64,000 nt of DNA from Longimicrobium sp. (GTDB taxonomy: Bacteria; Gemmatimonadota; Gemmatimonadetes; Longimicrobiales; Longimicrobiaceae): the NCBI RefSeq assembly GCF_036388275.1, contig NZ_DASVSF010000065.1:13749-77748 (forward strand). The letters run 5' to 3'. The notes beneath the pieces are model-generated. The model was not told the origin of the DNA. It worked only from the letters and a program-made list of their open reading frames with translations, and did no database searches. The position numbers were made by a program, and so were the translations under genes. Positions 46,013 to 56,449 of this stretch are shown piece after piece; position 1 is the first letter of the stretch, and every line of letters starts with the position of its first letter.

Positions 46013-46121
46013 GCTTAGCAGCCTTTCGGGCGCGGCGCGGTCGATGCGGCCCGGGTTTGCGCTGCGGAATGATTCGGTCCGGACGGCGCGGACGCGCGGG
46101 GCATGGTGGCCCTTCCCGCCG

Positions 46122-48842
46122 TCAAGACCCTTTCTCCTGGATCGAGAAGATGGACATGTTCAGGTTCGCGTCCGTCGCCTGCGACCCGGAGCACCCGTTG
46201 TTGCGCCCCAGGAAATACTCCTTGGACACGAACACGTCGGTGTAATTGTTGTTCACGCCGTAGGTCGCGATGTCGATCGGGTTCCCGTTGGTCTGCTCCA
46301 GGGTGATGGACCCCACCACGGTCGCTCCCCCGTTGGAGATGTCCACCACCGAAAGACTCTTGTCGCAGTAATTGCTCACGAACAGCAGGTTCCCCGAATC
46401 GGTGATCCTGGCCGCCGACGGCCCGCTGCCCACCGTCAAGGTGGCCGTGACCGTCCGGCTGGCCGTATCGATGACGGTGACGGTCCCGCCCTGAAAGTTG
46501 GTCACGAACAGGCGGGCCTTGTTCTGGTCCAGGGTGAGGCTGAAGGGCTGGAACCCGGCCGTGATCGGGTCGAGGGTCGAGTTGGTCGTGGTGTCGATGA
46601 CGCAGACCAGGTTGTCCCCCGAGCAGGCTACGAACAGGATGGTCCCCACCAGGGCGAAGGCGCAGGGCTCGGTGCTCTGCAAGCCGATGGTGGCCGTGAC
46701 GGCGTTCTGGGCCAGGCTGATCACCGAGACGTTCTGGCTGTCGTAATTGCCCACGTACAGGTTCGCGCCGGCCGCGTCGAAGGCGTAGGCCTCGGGGCTG
46801 GTGCCCACCGTGATGTCCTGCACGTAGGCGAAGCTGTTCCCGCCCTCGCTGACGTTGTAGGCGGAGACGGTCGTGAGCTGGTGCTGTTGCAGATAATACA
46901 TCTGGGTCCCGGCCGGGTTGATGGCCAGACTGTACGGAGGGGGGCCTTGCTGTTGCAGCGAGGCTACCTGGGTCTGGGAAGCGGCATCGAACATGTAGAT
47001 AGTGCCGGGCCCCGACCCGCCCGCCTGCGCCGTGAACAATTTCAGCCCGTCCTGGGTGAGGGCCAGGATGTTGCCGGGAAAGGTGGTGGGCGAAACCGCG
47101 TGGGTGGCCTGCAGCACCTGGTACACGGCGCCCGCGGCGGCATTGGCCACGTAGACGATCGAGTTGGACGGGTTGCTGATGGAAATCGGCAGGGATTGGA
47201 AGGCCGTGCCGTTGCCCATCGAACCCACGTTCACGCTGGCGTAGGCCTTGTACGCGTACACGGTCAGGCTGGCGTACACCGGCTGCCCGTCCGTTCCCCA
47301 GGGGGTGGCCTTCAGCGTGTAGGTGGTGGTCCCGTTCACCGTCACGGACAGGCTGGTGCCGGTCTGGATGCCGTGGTCGACGACCTCGATGGTTTTCGCA
47401 TCCTGGACCTGCCAGCTCAAGGTGACGACATTGGCGCCGTTGATGTTCACCAGCAGGCTGGAAGCCGTGAAGGACGAAATGACGGCGGGGGGCTGGATCA
47501 CCGTGATGGAAAACGTCTTGGTGTCCGTGGCGGCCTCTCCCGGAGCCTTGTAGACCGACAGGGTGAAAACCGTGGACTCCCTGTCGGGAGCCCGGGGGGG
47601 CACGTAGCTCCCCTCGTCGAAGCCGATATCGGTGGGGCTGGCGAGGTTGACCGGGTTCCCGTCGCGCAGGGCATAAACCAGGGTGACGTAGGCGGCCACC
47701 TCGGTCTGGTAGGCGATGACCACGTTGTCGCCCACCTTGATGGTCGCGGGAACGACCTGGAAAGAGGATGCGGGAATGGAAGGTACGGCGACCTGCTTCT
47801 GGAGCTCGATGGAAAAGTAGCCGTCGGCGTATCCCGGCACGAAGTTCCACTGCACGTGCAACGACGAGAGCGTCTGGGGAGCGACGTTGAGGTCGGTGAT
47901 GATGTTCCCGATGGGAAATCTGACGCCCTGGTTGGCGGCAATCAGCGGTGGGCTCCCCGGGGTGAAGATCCAGTTTCCCGTGCCGGCCTGATGGGCGGTG
48001 CTGCTCCATTTCGAAGGCGAATCCGGATCCACGCCGATGGTTATCTGGTCCCCCAGGGCCTGGGTGGTGAGGGCGGCGTCGTCGTCGGTTCCGAACAGGA
48101 ACGAGAAGGTGAAGACGGCGCCTCCCAGAGGCGTGCCGGAGGGTACCAGCGGGTGACTGGAATTGTTCTCCAGGTACACGGTCAGCGAGTTCTGGATGGG
48201 GAAAGTATTGTCGTAGGTGATGTATACCGGAATGGGCGGGGCGCCGCTGTCGCCGGCAGGCGGGTTGGACGCGGGCTGGATGACATGCTGCACGGTCCCG
48301 TTCAGAACGCCGCAATCCAGCACCTTTTTCAGATCGTCCCCCTGGGGCGGATTGAGCACCGCCACGAGGTAGGAAAACGGGAACGTCCTTTGGGCGACGC
48401 CGGGGACGTTGTAGAAGAGCACATCGAAGGCGCCCGGGGTCTGCGAGGTGCAGGCGATGTTCCGGAGCTTGAAGTCGACCCTGCTCCCGTTCGCGAAGGG
48501 GAAATCCTGCCTGGGGGCGACCGCCCAGGTGGGGCTGCCATGGTCGCCGGGCGGGAAATAGACGGCCTCCCATTCCCCCTTGGCGTCGCCGACCTGCATG
48601 GCCGAGGCCTGGGCGTCCGTCAGGATGGTGCTGAAATCGAAGGCGAAGGAAGAGGCCCCGCCCTCCTGGGTACCGTTCACGGGCACGCCGCCGGTCAATG
48701 TCAGGTCCGTCCCGGTATTGTTCACCAGGGTGAACGTCAACGAGTTCCAGGTCGTATCGGTGGTGGAATAGACCACCAGGGCCGGGGGCTGGGCCTTGTC
48801 GTTGAGGCAGGAGAAGCAGCTGTCATTGAAGGAAGCGCTCAT
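46122..48842 (-). CDS. Beta-propeller protein with paired N-terminal domains
   Basis: A 906-aa protein from ATG 48842, overlapping the stop of the 1565-aa gene (ATGA). Residues 20-170 form a domain with TGTDLTLTGGVPVNGTQEGG, WEAVYFPPGDHGSPTWAVAP and FDVLFYNVPG; the C-terminus of the 1565-aa protein carries a clear homologue. A second, diverged copy follows at about 180-350. Then come Ig-like strands (VISSFTASSLLVNINGANVV) and, from about residue 560, a seven-bladed YVTN/YncE-type propeller with repeated units such as ANLYVGNYDSQNVSVISLAQ and ARLFVTNFQGGTVTVIDTAS. No signal peptide. Probably a binding scaffold. Confidence 0.7.
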   Translation of the reverse strand: MSASFNDSCFSCLNDKAQPPALVVYSTTDTTWNSLTFTLVNNTGTDLTLTGGVPVNGTQEGGASSFAFDFSTILTDAQASAMQVGDAKGEWEAVYFPPGDHGSPTWAVAPRQDFPFANGSRVDFKLRNIACTSQTPGAFDVLFYNVPGVAQRTFPFSYLVAVLNPPQGDDLKKVLDCGVLNGTVQHVIQPASNPPAGDSGAPPIPVYITYDNTFPIQNSLTVYLENNSSHPLVPSGTPLGGAVFTFSFLFGTDDDAALTTQALGDQITIGVDPDSPSKWSSTAHQAGTGNWIFTPGSPPLIAANQGVRFPIGNIITDLNVAPQTLSSLHVQWNFVPGYADGYFSIELQKQVAVPSIPASSFQVVPATIKVGDNVVIAYQTEVAAYVTLVYALRDGNPVNLASPTDIGFDEGSYVPPRAPDRESTVFTLSVYKAPGEAATDTKTFSITVIQPPAVISSFTASSLLVNINGANVVTLSWQVQDAKTIEVVDHGIQTGTSLSVTVNGTTTYTLKATPWGTDGQPVYASLTVYAYKAYASVNVGSMGNGTAFQSLPISISNPSNSIVYVANAAAGAVYQVLQATHAVSPTTFPGNILALTQDGLKLFTAQAGGSGPGTIYMFDAASQTQVASLQQQGPPPYSLAINPAGTQMYYLQQHQLTTVSAYNVSEGGNSFAYVQDITVGTSPEAYAFDAAGANLYVGNYDSQNVSVISLAQNAVTATIGLQSTEPCAFALVGTILFVACSGDNLVCVIDTTTNSTLDPITAGFQPFSLTLDQNKARLFVTNFQGGTVTVIDTASRTVTATLTVGSGPSAARITDSGNLLFVSNYCDKSLSVVDISNGGATVVGSITLEQTNGNPIDIATYGVNNNYTDVFVSKEYFLGRNNGCSGSQATDANLNMSIFSIQEKGS

Positions 48843-51800
48843 CGCATCTCCAGGGGTAGGAGCAGGGGGACGACATTGTCGGGAAAATCGGGCAGGGCGA
48901 AGTAAAAGATCTGGAAGTTGCCGGCCTGGGTGCCCGGCGGGCAGGTGATGCCGCCCAGGGTGAAGGTCACCGAATCGCCCGGGGCCAGGCTCAGGTCGGC
49001 CAGGGGCGCGGCCGACCACAGGGCCGGATGCCGCGAATCCGCCGGGAAATAGGCCGCCTTCCAGCCCGGGGCCGCCACCTGCATGCCCGCCACCACGCTG
49101 TCCGGCAGCATGGATCCGAAGTTGAAGGCCAGCGACGACCCGCCTTCCTGGTAGCTTTCCGGGACCGGCGGGCCCCCGTTCAGGATCAAGGGCGCATTGG
49201 TCTTGTTGGTCCAGGTCAGGGTCATGGCGTTGAGGCTCGGATCCTGGGTGACGTACAGGACCGGCTTCTGCGCCTTGACGTTCAGGATCTGGAAGGAGGC
49301 CGCCGAGATCAGGGCGTTGGCCAGGTTGAGCCAGCCTTCCAGGATGTTCTGCGGCGCGTAGTTCATCACCGCATCCACCGTGACCGGGGCGATGGTTTGC
49401 GTCTGCGACCAGGAGCTCCCGTCGTTTTCCACCCAGGTCCAGCCCCCCCCGCTTTGTGCCGGCACCGGCATGGCCAGCTGCGCCCGGGGAGTCAGGATGG
49501 GCGCGGTCAGAAAGGCCAGGCACATCTTTTCCAGCGCATCGGCGTACTGGTCGGGAGGGATGTCGATGGTCTTGACCGGCAGGATGCCGGTGGTGGCATG
49601 GATGACCCCGCGCGGCTCGACCAGCATGGAAATGACCACGGCGGGCGTGTCGCGCGATCCGTTCACCAGCAGGTTGTCGTCCGGCGGGGGCAGCACGTTC
49701 GGGTTCCCCGCCTCTACCGCGGGCGCGTAGAAGGTCCCGTACTGGCCGTCCTTGAAGTAGCCGATCAGCCCGTCCTCGGTCTGGGGGACGTTCCCGATCT
49801 TCACGGGGAAGTTCACCTGGCTGAAGCCGTAATCATTTCCCCAGGTGAAGGTCCCGTTCTCGTCCTGGCTCACCTGGTCCTGCAGATCGGTCCAGCTCTG
49901 GCTATAGGCCGGGTCGCCCCTCAACTCCAGGTTCAGCGAGGCGCGCACCAGGGCCAGGGGCCTTCCCAACAGGACGGCGTTGCCCTGGTACTGGGCGTGG
50001 TTGGAGGGGTCGATGGTCGCCGAGGAGATATCCAGGGCCCGCATGAAGGTGTCGAGATAGGCCGCCGAAGCCGTCCCGCCGTCCCCGTACAGGCCCAGGA
50101 TCATGTCCCGCAGATGCGGGTTCACCACCCCCAGGGCCGCGAAGAAATCCGGGGCGCTGAGGCCGAAATAGGCGCTGCCCGGCGCGGATTGCCACAGGAC
50201 CTGGGTCTGGTCCCAGTTCAGGGCCAGGGACCCGTAGGCGTTCCCCTTGTTGTCGTACACCCACAGGCTGTCGTCGAGATGGTTGGCCAGGATCCAGCCG
50301 CAGATGGGCGTGGTGGCCGGATGCGTGTTCATCTCGACGGCATCGTCGGAGGCGGAAAGCCAGCGGAAGAGGAGACGCGAAGCCTGGGTAAGGCGGGGCG
50401 GCAGGTAGATGTCCGTCGCGGGCTGGACCACCGACTGCTGCATGGACTGGGACCGGTACACCACGTTGGGCTTGAGCACCTGCACGTTGCGGCCGAATAC
50501 GTCCACCAGGGTTACGCCGGCGATCTGCATGAGCCCCGCCCGGATGGGGTTGTAGCTGTTCCCGGTCGCGGGCCTTTCGGTGTAGTTCGCGCCCACGGCA
50601 TCGTGAACCGTGGTGTTGGTGAAATCGTAGTAGGGGGAAGGGTTCGGATCGGCCACGGGCAGCTGCATCTCCTTCTGCAGCATGAGCAGGGCCTCGTCGA
50701 ACCCGCTCATGGCCTGGGACAATACGGGCTTGTCCGACAGCTGGGACGCGATGGCGTTCAACTCGTCCAGCATCGGATCCTTGGGATTCGCGACGATCAA
50801 CCCTTCGAGCTGCCTTTGCAGGTTGATGTTGGCGTGGGGCGTGAGGAAAATGGTGTTCTGATAGACCTGGATGCCCTGCGTATCGGACTCGAAGGACGGA
50901 CCGGTGTATACCAGGTCGGTGTCCCCGAACGTGAACCGGGAAGTGATGAAATCGGCCGGATAGGCGGGCGCCTGGGACGAAGGCACCTGCAGGAAGGGAT
51001 AGAAGTATACGCCCCACTGCAGCGAGAAGGGGAGCCAGGGATTCCCGTCCCAGGCCTGCATGCCCGCCAGGGAGAAGGGATATCCCGCATAGTCCAGTCG
51101 ACCCGCCGCGGGATTGAAGGCGGTCGAGTTCAGGAGATAGGTGAGGCGCAGGGTGTCGTCTTCGCCCATGGGCGAGTCGTTGAGCGTATAGGCATCGCCC
51201 GCAAGCGTGTACCAGGAATTCAGGTAGGCCGCATCGTCCGGATACAGGGCGGCGGCCATGCTCGTGAATTCGGGCTGGGGGAGGGACTTCGGAACGGCCG
51301 GCTCCAGGAAGGCATCGATCGCCGTGCCGACGGCCCTGGATAGATCGCCCAGCGGCGTGCCGAGCCCCGCCGCCCTCAGCTCAGCGGCGAGGATATCCTC
51401 GTTGAGCAGCCCGCCGTCCACCAGCACCCCATCCACCGCGGCCAGCAAAGCCGCCCCGCCGGGATTGGGGATGGGATCGAAGGTGGAAGCATCCAGGTCC
51501 AATTCGGCCGCATTGCCGAAGGCGCCCGCGGGGATCTTCACCGAGGCCAGCAACTGGCCCGTGAGGCGGCAGACCAGGGTCCCGTCCGCCATGTAGCGCC
51601 CGTCGTTCCCGTACCGGTCGCTGGGCTGAATGCCGTCGCCCTGGAACAGGAGCACGGGATCATTGGGCTGCCAGTAGCGGGGGGCCGTCACCGAGGACAG
51701 GAAATACCCGCCCCCCAGGGCCTGCTTCAGGGCCGCGGCCTGGGAATCCAGGGTTTTTTCCAGGGCGGAGGCCTGGTCGACCAGGGGTTGCAGCTGCTCG

Positions 51801-53536
51801 ATTTTGTCCAGGATGTACTGGGCCAGGCTGCCGGCATCGATGTCCACCGGGGGATTGCCTCCGTTGCCGGGATAACGGGTCCACATGAAACGGTACCAGT
51901 CCGCGAAGATCTGCGACTGGATGGTTTCGATGCGGGTCTGCAGCTCGTTGTATTGCAATTGCCCCACGTTGAGATCGTTCAATTGCAGGGCCTGGGCTGC
52001 GGGCAGGGTCACCTCCCCCGAGGATTGCGGCGAATTCTTGTCCGCCTGCACCTGCCACAGGTATCCGCCCCGGCTGGAGCTGAAGGAATTCTTGTGCAGG
52101 GTCGCTTTCAGCGCTTCCCAGTCGTTCAGCATGCTGTCGCTGGTCGCCTGCGGGAGGATGCCCGCCTGCAAGGCGTCCAGGATCTCCTCCACCACGGGCA
52201 CCTGATCGGCGGGGAAGCCGGACGTATTGGCGATCAGGGCCGACAGGGCTTCCCCCGAGGTGTTGCCGATGGCGATGTTGAAGTCCTTGCCGGGATCGCT
52301 GGTGAAGTAATCGGTGGCCGCGTTCCATACCACGTTGGAGATGAATCCCGTATACAGGGTAAAAGCGGGGGAGTAGGCGGGCGTCGCCGTGCCGGAGAGC
52401 ACCGACCATCTGGCCCTTCCCAGCGTGTCGGCCAGGAAATCGTACCCGGCCGCCGCCATGATGCCCCAGAGCCGGAGTTCGTCCCCGTCGCCCAGGCCTT
52501 CCACCGGGCCCATGCGCGCCGGATAGTACTGTTCCAGGATGGCCTGGTTCTCGGGGTCCGGGGTATGGGCGATGACGTCGCTGAAATCGGGCGTGGGGAT
52601 TTCCTGGGGGATGTCCACGTCCAGGGGGTACCCGGCCGCCTGCAGCAGGTCCCAGAGGATCTGGCCCGTCTGCACCGGCACCGCTTTGGCCAGGGCATAG
52701 GTGGCGATCTGGAAACCGGAGCGGAGGAAAGCGGCGTCGGTGGGGTCGGAAACCCTGGCGAGCAGGGCGTCGAAGGCGTCGGCGGGCAGGCGCTGCGGCA
52801 ACTGGCGGATGGGATCTTCCGCGGGATTGCTGTACCAGCCGACCACCTGGTAGCCCAGATACTTGTCCGACCCGGAGGTGCCGAGCAGGGCCAGGTCGGA
52901 GCCGAGATCGTTGAATCCCAGGCTGCTCTTGCAGTTCTGGTACGAGGCGGCGAAGTCGGTTTGCCCGTATCCCACCGCGGAGAGCCCGGGGACGTAGCTG
53001 TCGGGGGTCCCCGCGCCCAGTCCCGGATTGGCCTGGATCCACTCCGCGAACGGAGTCACCTTGCCCAGGTAGCGCCAGGGCTGGCTGTCCCATTGATCGC
53101 CCTGGTAGGGCACGGAGGTGGCCGCGCGATCCACGGGTGCATTGGGATCGTCGGCCGCGTAGAAGTTGCTTTCGACGATCCAGCGATCATAGGCCGGCGG
53201 GGAGGCGCTGTCCGGATCGCAGAAGACCCGGGTGACCAGCCAGCGATCGGGCATGGCGGGGAACTGGACGCCGCCCCCGCCTTCCGCGCCCTGGGTGAGC
53301 GCGTCGGGCAGGGCCCAGTGCAGGTGCACGCCCTGCGACATGGACGTGAGCCCGCCGGAGGCGATGGCGCTGCTGAGATAGGCCGACGTCTTCAGCCTGG
53401 AAAAATCGAAGGGGTTCTGCTGGAAGATCGCGCCCGGATCGGTGCCGATGCACAGGGCTTCGATATCGATGGGAACCACCAGCCCCGTGGTTCCGTCCGC
53501 TCCCCCCGTCCCGGCTCCCGCGTTTGTTCCGGTCAC
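48839..53536 (-). CDS. 1565-aa giant protein of unknown function
   Basis: 1565 aa from GTG 53536, chosen because AAGGAA lies eight bases upstream; an ATG at 53593 is possible but overlaps the previous gene. After a Gly/Thr-rich N-terminus comes GVHLHWALPDALTQG with FPAMPDRWLVTRVF. The central 500-700 region is helical and coiled-coil-like (VGQLQYNELQTRIETIQSQI; LDKIEQLQPLVDQASALEKT). Residues 700-1400 are mixed alpha/beta. The last 150 residues (NKTNAPLILNGGPPVPESYQ; WKAAYFPADSRHPALWSAAP) are homologous to the N-terminal domain of the beta-propeller protein encoded next. No signal peptide, membrane span or catalytic motif that I recognise. Confidence 0.65.
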   Translation of the reverse strand: MTGTNAGAGTGGADGTTGLVVPIDIEALCIGTDPGAIFQQNPFDFSRLKTSAYLSSAIASGGLTSMSQGVHLHWALPDALTQGAEGGGGVQFPAMPDRWLVTRVFCDPDSASPPAYDRWIVESNFYAADDPNAPVDRAATSVPYQGDQWDSQPWRYLGKVTPFAEWIQANPGLGAGTPDSYVPGLSAVGYGQTDFAASYQNCKSSLGFNDLGSDLALLGTSGSDKYLGYQVVGWYSNPAEDPIRQLPQRLPADAFDALLARVSDPTDAAFLRSGFQIATYALAKAVPVQTGQILWDLLQAAGYPLDVDIPQEIPTPDFSDVIAHTPDPENQAILEQYYPARMGPVEGLGDGDELRLWGIMAAAGYDFLADTLGRARWSVLSGTATPAYSPAFTLYTGFISNVVWNAATDYFTSDPGKDFNIAIGNTSGEALSALIANTSGFPADQVPVVEEILDALQAGILPQATSDSMLNDWEALKATLHKNSFSSSRGGYLWQVQADKNSPQSSGEVTLPAAQALQLNDLNVGQLQYNELQTRIETIQSQIFADWYRFMWTRYPGNGGNPPVDIDAGSLAQYILDKIEQLQPLVDQASALEKTLDSQAAALKQALGGGYFLSSVTAPRYWQPNDPVLLFQGDGIQPSDRYGNDGRYMADGTLVCRLTGQLLASVKIPAGAFGNAAELDLDASTFDPIPNPGGAALLAAVDGVLVDGGLLNEDILAAELRAAGLGTPLGDLSRAVGTAIDAFLEPAVPKSLPQPEFTSMAAALYPDDAAYLNSWYTLAGDAYTLNDSPMGEDDTLRLTYLLNSTAFNPAAGRLDYAGYPFSLAGMQAWDGNPWLPFSLQWGVYFYPFLQVPSSQAPAYPADFITSRFTFGDTDLVYTGPSFESDTQGIQVYQNTIFLTPHANINLQRQLEGLIVANPKDPMLDELNAIASQLSDKPVLSQAMSGFDEALLMLQKEMQLPVADPNPSPYYDFTNTTVHDAVGANYTERPATGNSYNPIRAGLMQIAGVTLVDVFGRNVQVLKPNVVYRSQSMQQSVVQPATDIYLPPRLTQASRLLFRWLSASDDAVEMNTHPATTPICGWILANHLDDSLWVYDNKGNAYGSLALNWDQTQVLWQSAPGSAYFGLSAPDFFAALGVVNPHLRDMILGLYGDGGTASAAYLDTFMRALDISSATIDPSNHAQYQGNAVLLGRPLALVRASLNLELRGDPAYSQSWTDLQDQVSQDENGTFTWGNDYGFSQVNFPVKIGNVPQTEDGLIGYFKDGQYGTFYAPAVEAGNPNVLPPPDDNLLVNGSRDTPAVVISMLVEPRGVIHATTGILPVKTIDIPPDQYADALEKMCLAFLTAPILTPRAQLAMPVPAQSGGGWTWVENDGSSWSQTQTIAPVTVDAVMNYAPQNILEGWLNLANALISAASFQILNVKAQKPVLYVTQDPSLNAMTLTWTNKTNAPLILNGGPPVPESYQEGGSSLAFNFGSMLPDSVVAGMQVAAPGWKAAYFPADSRHPALWSAAPLADLSLAPGDSVTFTLGGITCPPGTQAGNFQIFYFALPDFPDNVVPLLLPLEMR

Positions 53537-53573
53537 CGCATTCCTTTCTTCCGAGCGTATCCGGCGCGGCGGC

Positions 53574-55991
53574 TCATGCGCCGCCGAAGGCATACGTGAC
53601 GCGCGCTACGCCTTCGATCATTTCCAGCGCGAACTCCGCCGAGGTAAAGGGGCCGTCGTAGACCCCGGCGCTTTTGAGCCCCGCCTGCACGGCGCCGGCG
53701 AGATCGCCGATGCGCAGTACCGAGGCCTCCGCGGTCCGGGTATAATCCGCGATCTTCAGGGGCGGCGCGGTCGCGGCGGGCACCGGCGAGCCCGGCTGGT
53801 CGTCGCCCACCTGGGTCACGTAGCGGAACGACTTGGTGAACTTCGAGGGGTCCGGATCGTCGACGTCTTGGTCCACCCCGAAGTGCAGGGCCTCGGGATG
53901 CTCGTTGAGCACCAGCTTCGCGACCACCCCGTCGAAGATCCCCAGCAGCACTCCGGGCCCCACCTGCTCCAGGCGCAGGATGGAAAGCTCGGTTCCCGAG
54001 GCGTCGAAACCATGCACTTCCATGCCGGGCCAGCCTGTCACCACCTGGGAGCGCAGCAGAAATCCGGTGGGATCGGCGACGGGGGTGATGGATCCATCGG
54101 TGGAGGGAGCGGGCGTGTCGGCCCCAAGGGATGCCGAGGCGGGCTCGGCGACGGGATTGGACGCGGCGGCGTTCGGTGCCGGCATGTTGAGCAGGCCCGG
54201 CCGGATGGCGCGGGCACCGGCATGGGAGCCCTGGCGCAGGAGCGGCGCAAAGGCCTGGCTCAGGGCTGCATCCCCGGAGGTGGAATTCCCCAGGCTGAGC
54301 GCGCCTTCCAGGAGACTGTCCACCCAGGCGCTGTCCATGTAGAAGAAGCGGAGCGACTCCGAAGGCAGCATGCGCTCATCGGGAACCAGGTAATTGAAGG
54401 GGATGCCGTAGAGCAGCCGCAGGCGGGCGAGGAATCCCGCCACCGCGCCGGGCAGGCTGGGGACGTCGGCGTCGGCAAGGCGGGCCTGGATGGCGGCGGG
54501 ATCGACGAGCACCCGGCGGACGGCGGCGGCGCGGTCGGGGCGCGTGATGCTGCGGGGGGCCTGGACCGCGGCGGATTTGGCGGCGATCGCGGTGGCGGAC
54601 GCTCCGGAAACGGCCTGGGCACCATTCATGTAGCCGGACAGCGACTGCTGCAGCAGCGAGATCATGTCCGCATAGGGGAGGTCCAGGAATTCCTCCTCGA
54701 CGCTCAGGATCACCGCCTGGGTGGTCGCGCGCTTCCAAGCGTAGAGCGACGAGGAATAGGCGCTGGATTGCAGCCCAAGCAGGCGCCCCAGTTGCCAGGC
54801 GGCGGAATACGACACGTCGAACATGCCCGCGTCGGGGTTGTAGCGGGTGAATTGATCGGCGACGTTGCCGGGGAAGGGGATGGTCGTTTCGAGGTTGAAC
54901 GGGACGAAGGGCCCGTGGAACCAGGACACGGTATGATCGCCCAGGCGGGTGGTATGGTCGAAGGCGGCCAGGCCCATCTTGAAGGCGTTGGACACCGCGG
55001 CATCGCCGGCCGCCCCCGTGCTCTGGAAAGGCGCCTGCAGAACCGCCGTGGTGAAGACGCCCCCGGGCCTGTTCACCTTGAGCAGAAGGCCCGCGAAGGT
55101 GTATTCCTGCGATACCGCCGAATAGGTCCAGCTTTTCAGGCTCACCACGCGTACCATCGTGGTATCCGCGTCGCCGCTCCTGGCGGGAAGGTTGGACTCG
55201 CTCGCCGGCCCGGGCAGCACCGGCCCGAATTGCTCCAGGCAGACCAGGTGCGCGATCGAGCGCTTTCCCGGCAAGGCGAAGCGGTTGCCGATCACCTCGG
55301 CCACCTGCCCCACGGGATCGAGGTCCGCAGACGTTTGCCGCAGCTTGCGCACGTAGGTTTCGGACTTGTTGAACAACTGGATTTCCCGCACCTGGGCCAG
55401 CCAGCCAAGGTCATCGGCGGTGGGCATCGCCTCGTTGAACAAAGCGGCCGGGATGTCGATGAACATGCATTGGTCGTCCCAGGTTTCCCCGTAATCCAGG
55501 TCGGGGGTCTGGGTTCCCGGCCTGGAGGGGAAGGGCGGGAAGTAGGTGCCCGGCGGAAGCTTGCCATCGCGTCCCTTCTCCCCGGGATCGGTTTTCTGCG
55601 AGGCCGGAAGCAGGTCGAGCAGGGTTCCTTCCCGGGCGGGGGGCGGTGGATCGCCCTCATCGAAAAGGACGACCCCGAGCCAGGGGGGATCGTTGACCGC
55701 GATCTCCTTGTCCAGGCTGCGCTCCCAGGGCAGGGTGGGCCGCGACAGGACCGCATGGGGCAGCACGTTTGAGAATTCCCCCAGGCTGAACGGCGGCGGG
55801 AACATGGAAACGAGGTCGCCGGGAACGAGGGAGAACCGCGGGCCCGAAACCGTGAAGCGGCTCTCGTAAGGGTAGATGGTGGCGGGGATCGAACCGTCGG
55901 TCGATGCCACGGCCTGGTTCGCCGTCAGGGAATAGTTCCCGTCCTGGAGGCCGGGCTGCGCGTATTGATAGAAGCTGACTTTCTTTGGCAT
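53574..55991 (-). CDS. 805-aa protein, first gene of the giant cluster
   Basis: 805 aa from ATG 55991 (MPKKVSFYQYAQPGLQDGNY), with AGGA ten bases upstream; the frame to 56234 is not supported. N-terminal part beta-rich (SIPATIYPYESRFTVSGPRF). The middle holds GVFTTAVLQAPFQSTGAAGD and SWFHGPFVPFNLETTIPFPG, and a YSAAWQLGRLLGLQSSAYSS helix. An Ala/Pro-rich linker near 640-680 precedes a C-terminal domain with VTGWPGMEVHGFDASGTELS. No signal peptide. It is followed after 37 nt by the 1565-aa gene. No family recognised; it is the promoter-proximal gene, so probably the most highly expressed. Confidence 0.65.
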   Translation of the reverse strand: MPKKVSFYQYAQPGLQDGNYSLTANQAVASTDGSIPATIYPYESRFTVSGPRFSLVPGDLVSMFPPPFSLGEFSNVLPHAVLSRPTLPWERSLDKEIAVNDPPWLGVVLFDEGDPPPPAREGTLLDLLPASQKTDPGEKGRDGKLPPGTYFPPFPSRPGTQTPDLDYGETWDDQCMFIDIPAALFNEAMPTADDLGWLAQVREIQLFNKSETYVRKLRQTSADLDPVGQVAEVIGNRFALPGKRSIAHLVCLEQFGPVLPGPASESNLPARSGDADTTMVRVVSLKSWTYSAVSQEYTFAGLLLKVNRPGGVFTTAVLQAPFQSTGAAGDAAVSNAFKMGLAAFDHTTRLGDHTVSWFHGPFVPFNLETTIPFPGNVADQFTRYNPDAGMFDVSYSAAWQLGRLLGLQSSAYSSSLYAWKRATTQAVILSVEEEFLDLPYADMISLLQQSLSGYMNGAQAVSGASATAIAAKSAAVQAPRSITRPDRAAAVRRVLVDPAAIQARLADADVPSLPGAVAGFLARLRLLYGIPFNYLVPDERMLPSESLRFFYMDSAWVDSLLEGALSLGNSTSGDAALSQAFAPLLRQGSHAGARAIRPGLLNMPAPNAAASNPVAEPASASLGADTPAPSTDGSITPVADPTGFLLRSQVVTGWPGMEVHGFDASGTELSILRLEQVGPGVLLGIFDGVVAKLVLNEHPEALHFGVDQDVDDPDPSKFTKSFRYVTQVGDDQPGSPVPAATAPPLKIADYTRTAEASVLRIGDLAGAVQAGLKSAGVYDGPFTSAEFALEMIEGVARVTYAFGGA

Positions 55992-56449
55992 GGCAGGATC
56001 CTGGGCGAGGCTGTCCGGAGACGCGACGAGAAACGGTTCGAAGGCAGCCGAGGGGACGGGGGAATCTTCCGGATGGGATATCGCGGCGCCCGAATCTACC
56101 GCATGGCCCCGCCCATCCCGGAACAGGTCGTGACCCCTGGCGGCAAGGAACCGTTTTTGGACCGTTCCATCCAGGACGGGCACAACGTATGGCAATCCCT
56201 CGAGGGGCAGGCAGTCGGATCCATCCAGGGGCACGGCCCGTATGTGGCCCGGACCTGGTCCGCCGGTTGGCTCGCCGCGAAGCCGTTTTGATCCTCGATC
56301 GCTGGGGCGCGGCGGAGGGCGTGCGGAACTACGAGGAAGTGGGAACCGAAGAGCAAGCCCGGCAGGAGATGGTGCTGGAGGTCAGGGCGGTGAACGAGAG
56401 GGCTGAGTACGCGTACATGATCACCTCGCTGGATAAAGGCTGCGCGTAT
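55992..56449. other. Leader region of the giant-protein operon
   Basis: About 460 nt upstream of the 805-aa gene. A plus-strand frame ending near 56494 (RWGAAEGVRNYEEVGTEEQA in part) has gene-like codon use but no start, no family and no ribosome-binding site; it could be a remnant. No supported gene. Confidence 0.45.

Noticed and set aside
39900..55800. Long plus-strand open frames across the giant-protein cluster (for example 40626-42224, 45819-48905, 49028-51343, 51788-53599, 53442-55772)
   Set aside because: They are antisense shadows caused by GC-rich third positions. Their translations are low-complexity Gly/Arg/His/Val-rich and match no family, whereas the minus frames give coherent domains and ribosome-binding sites.
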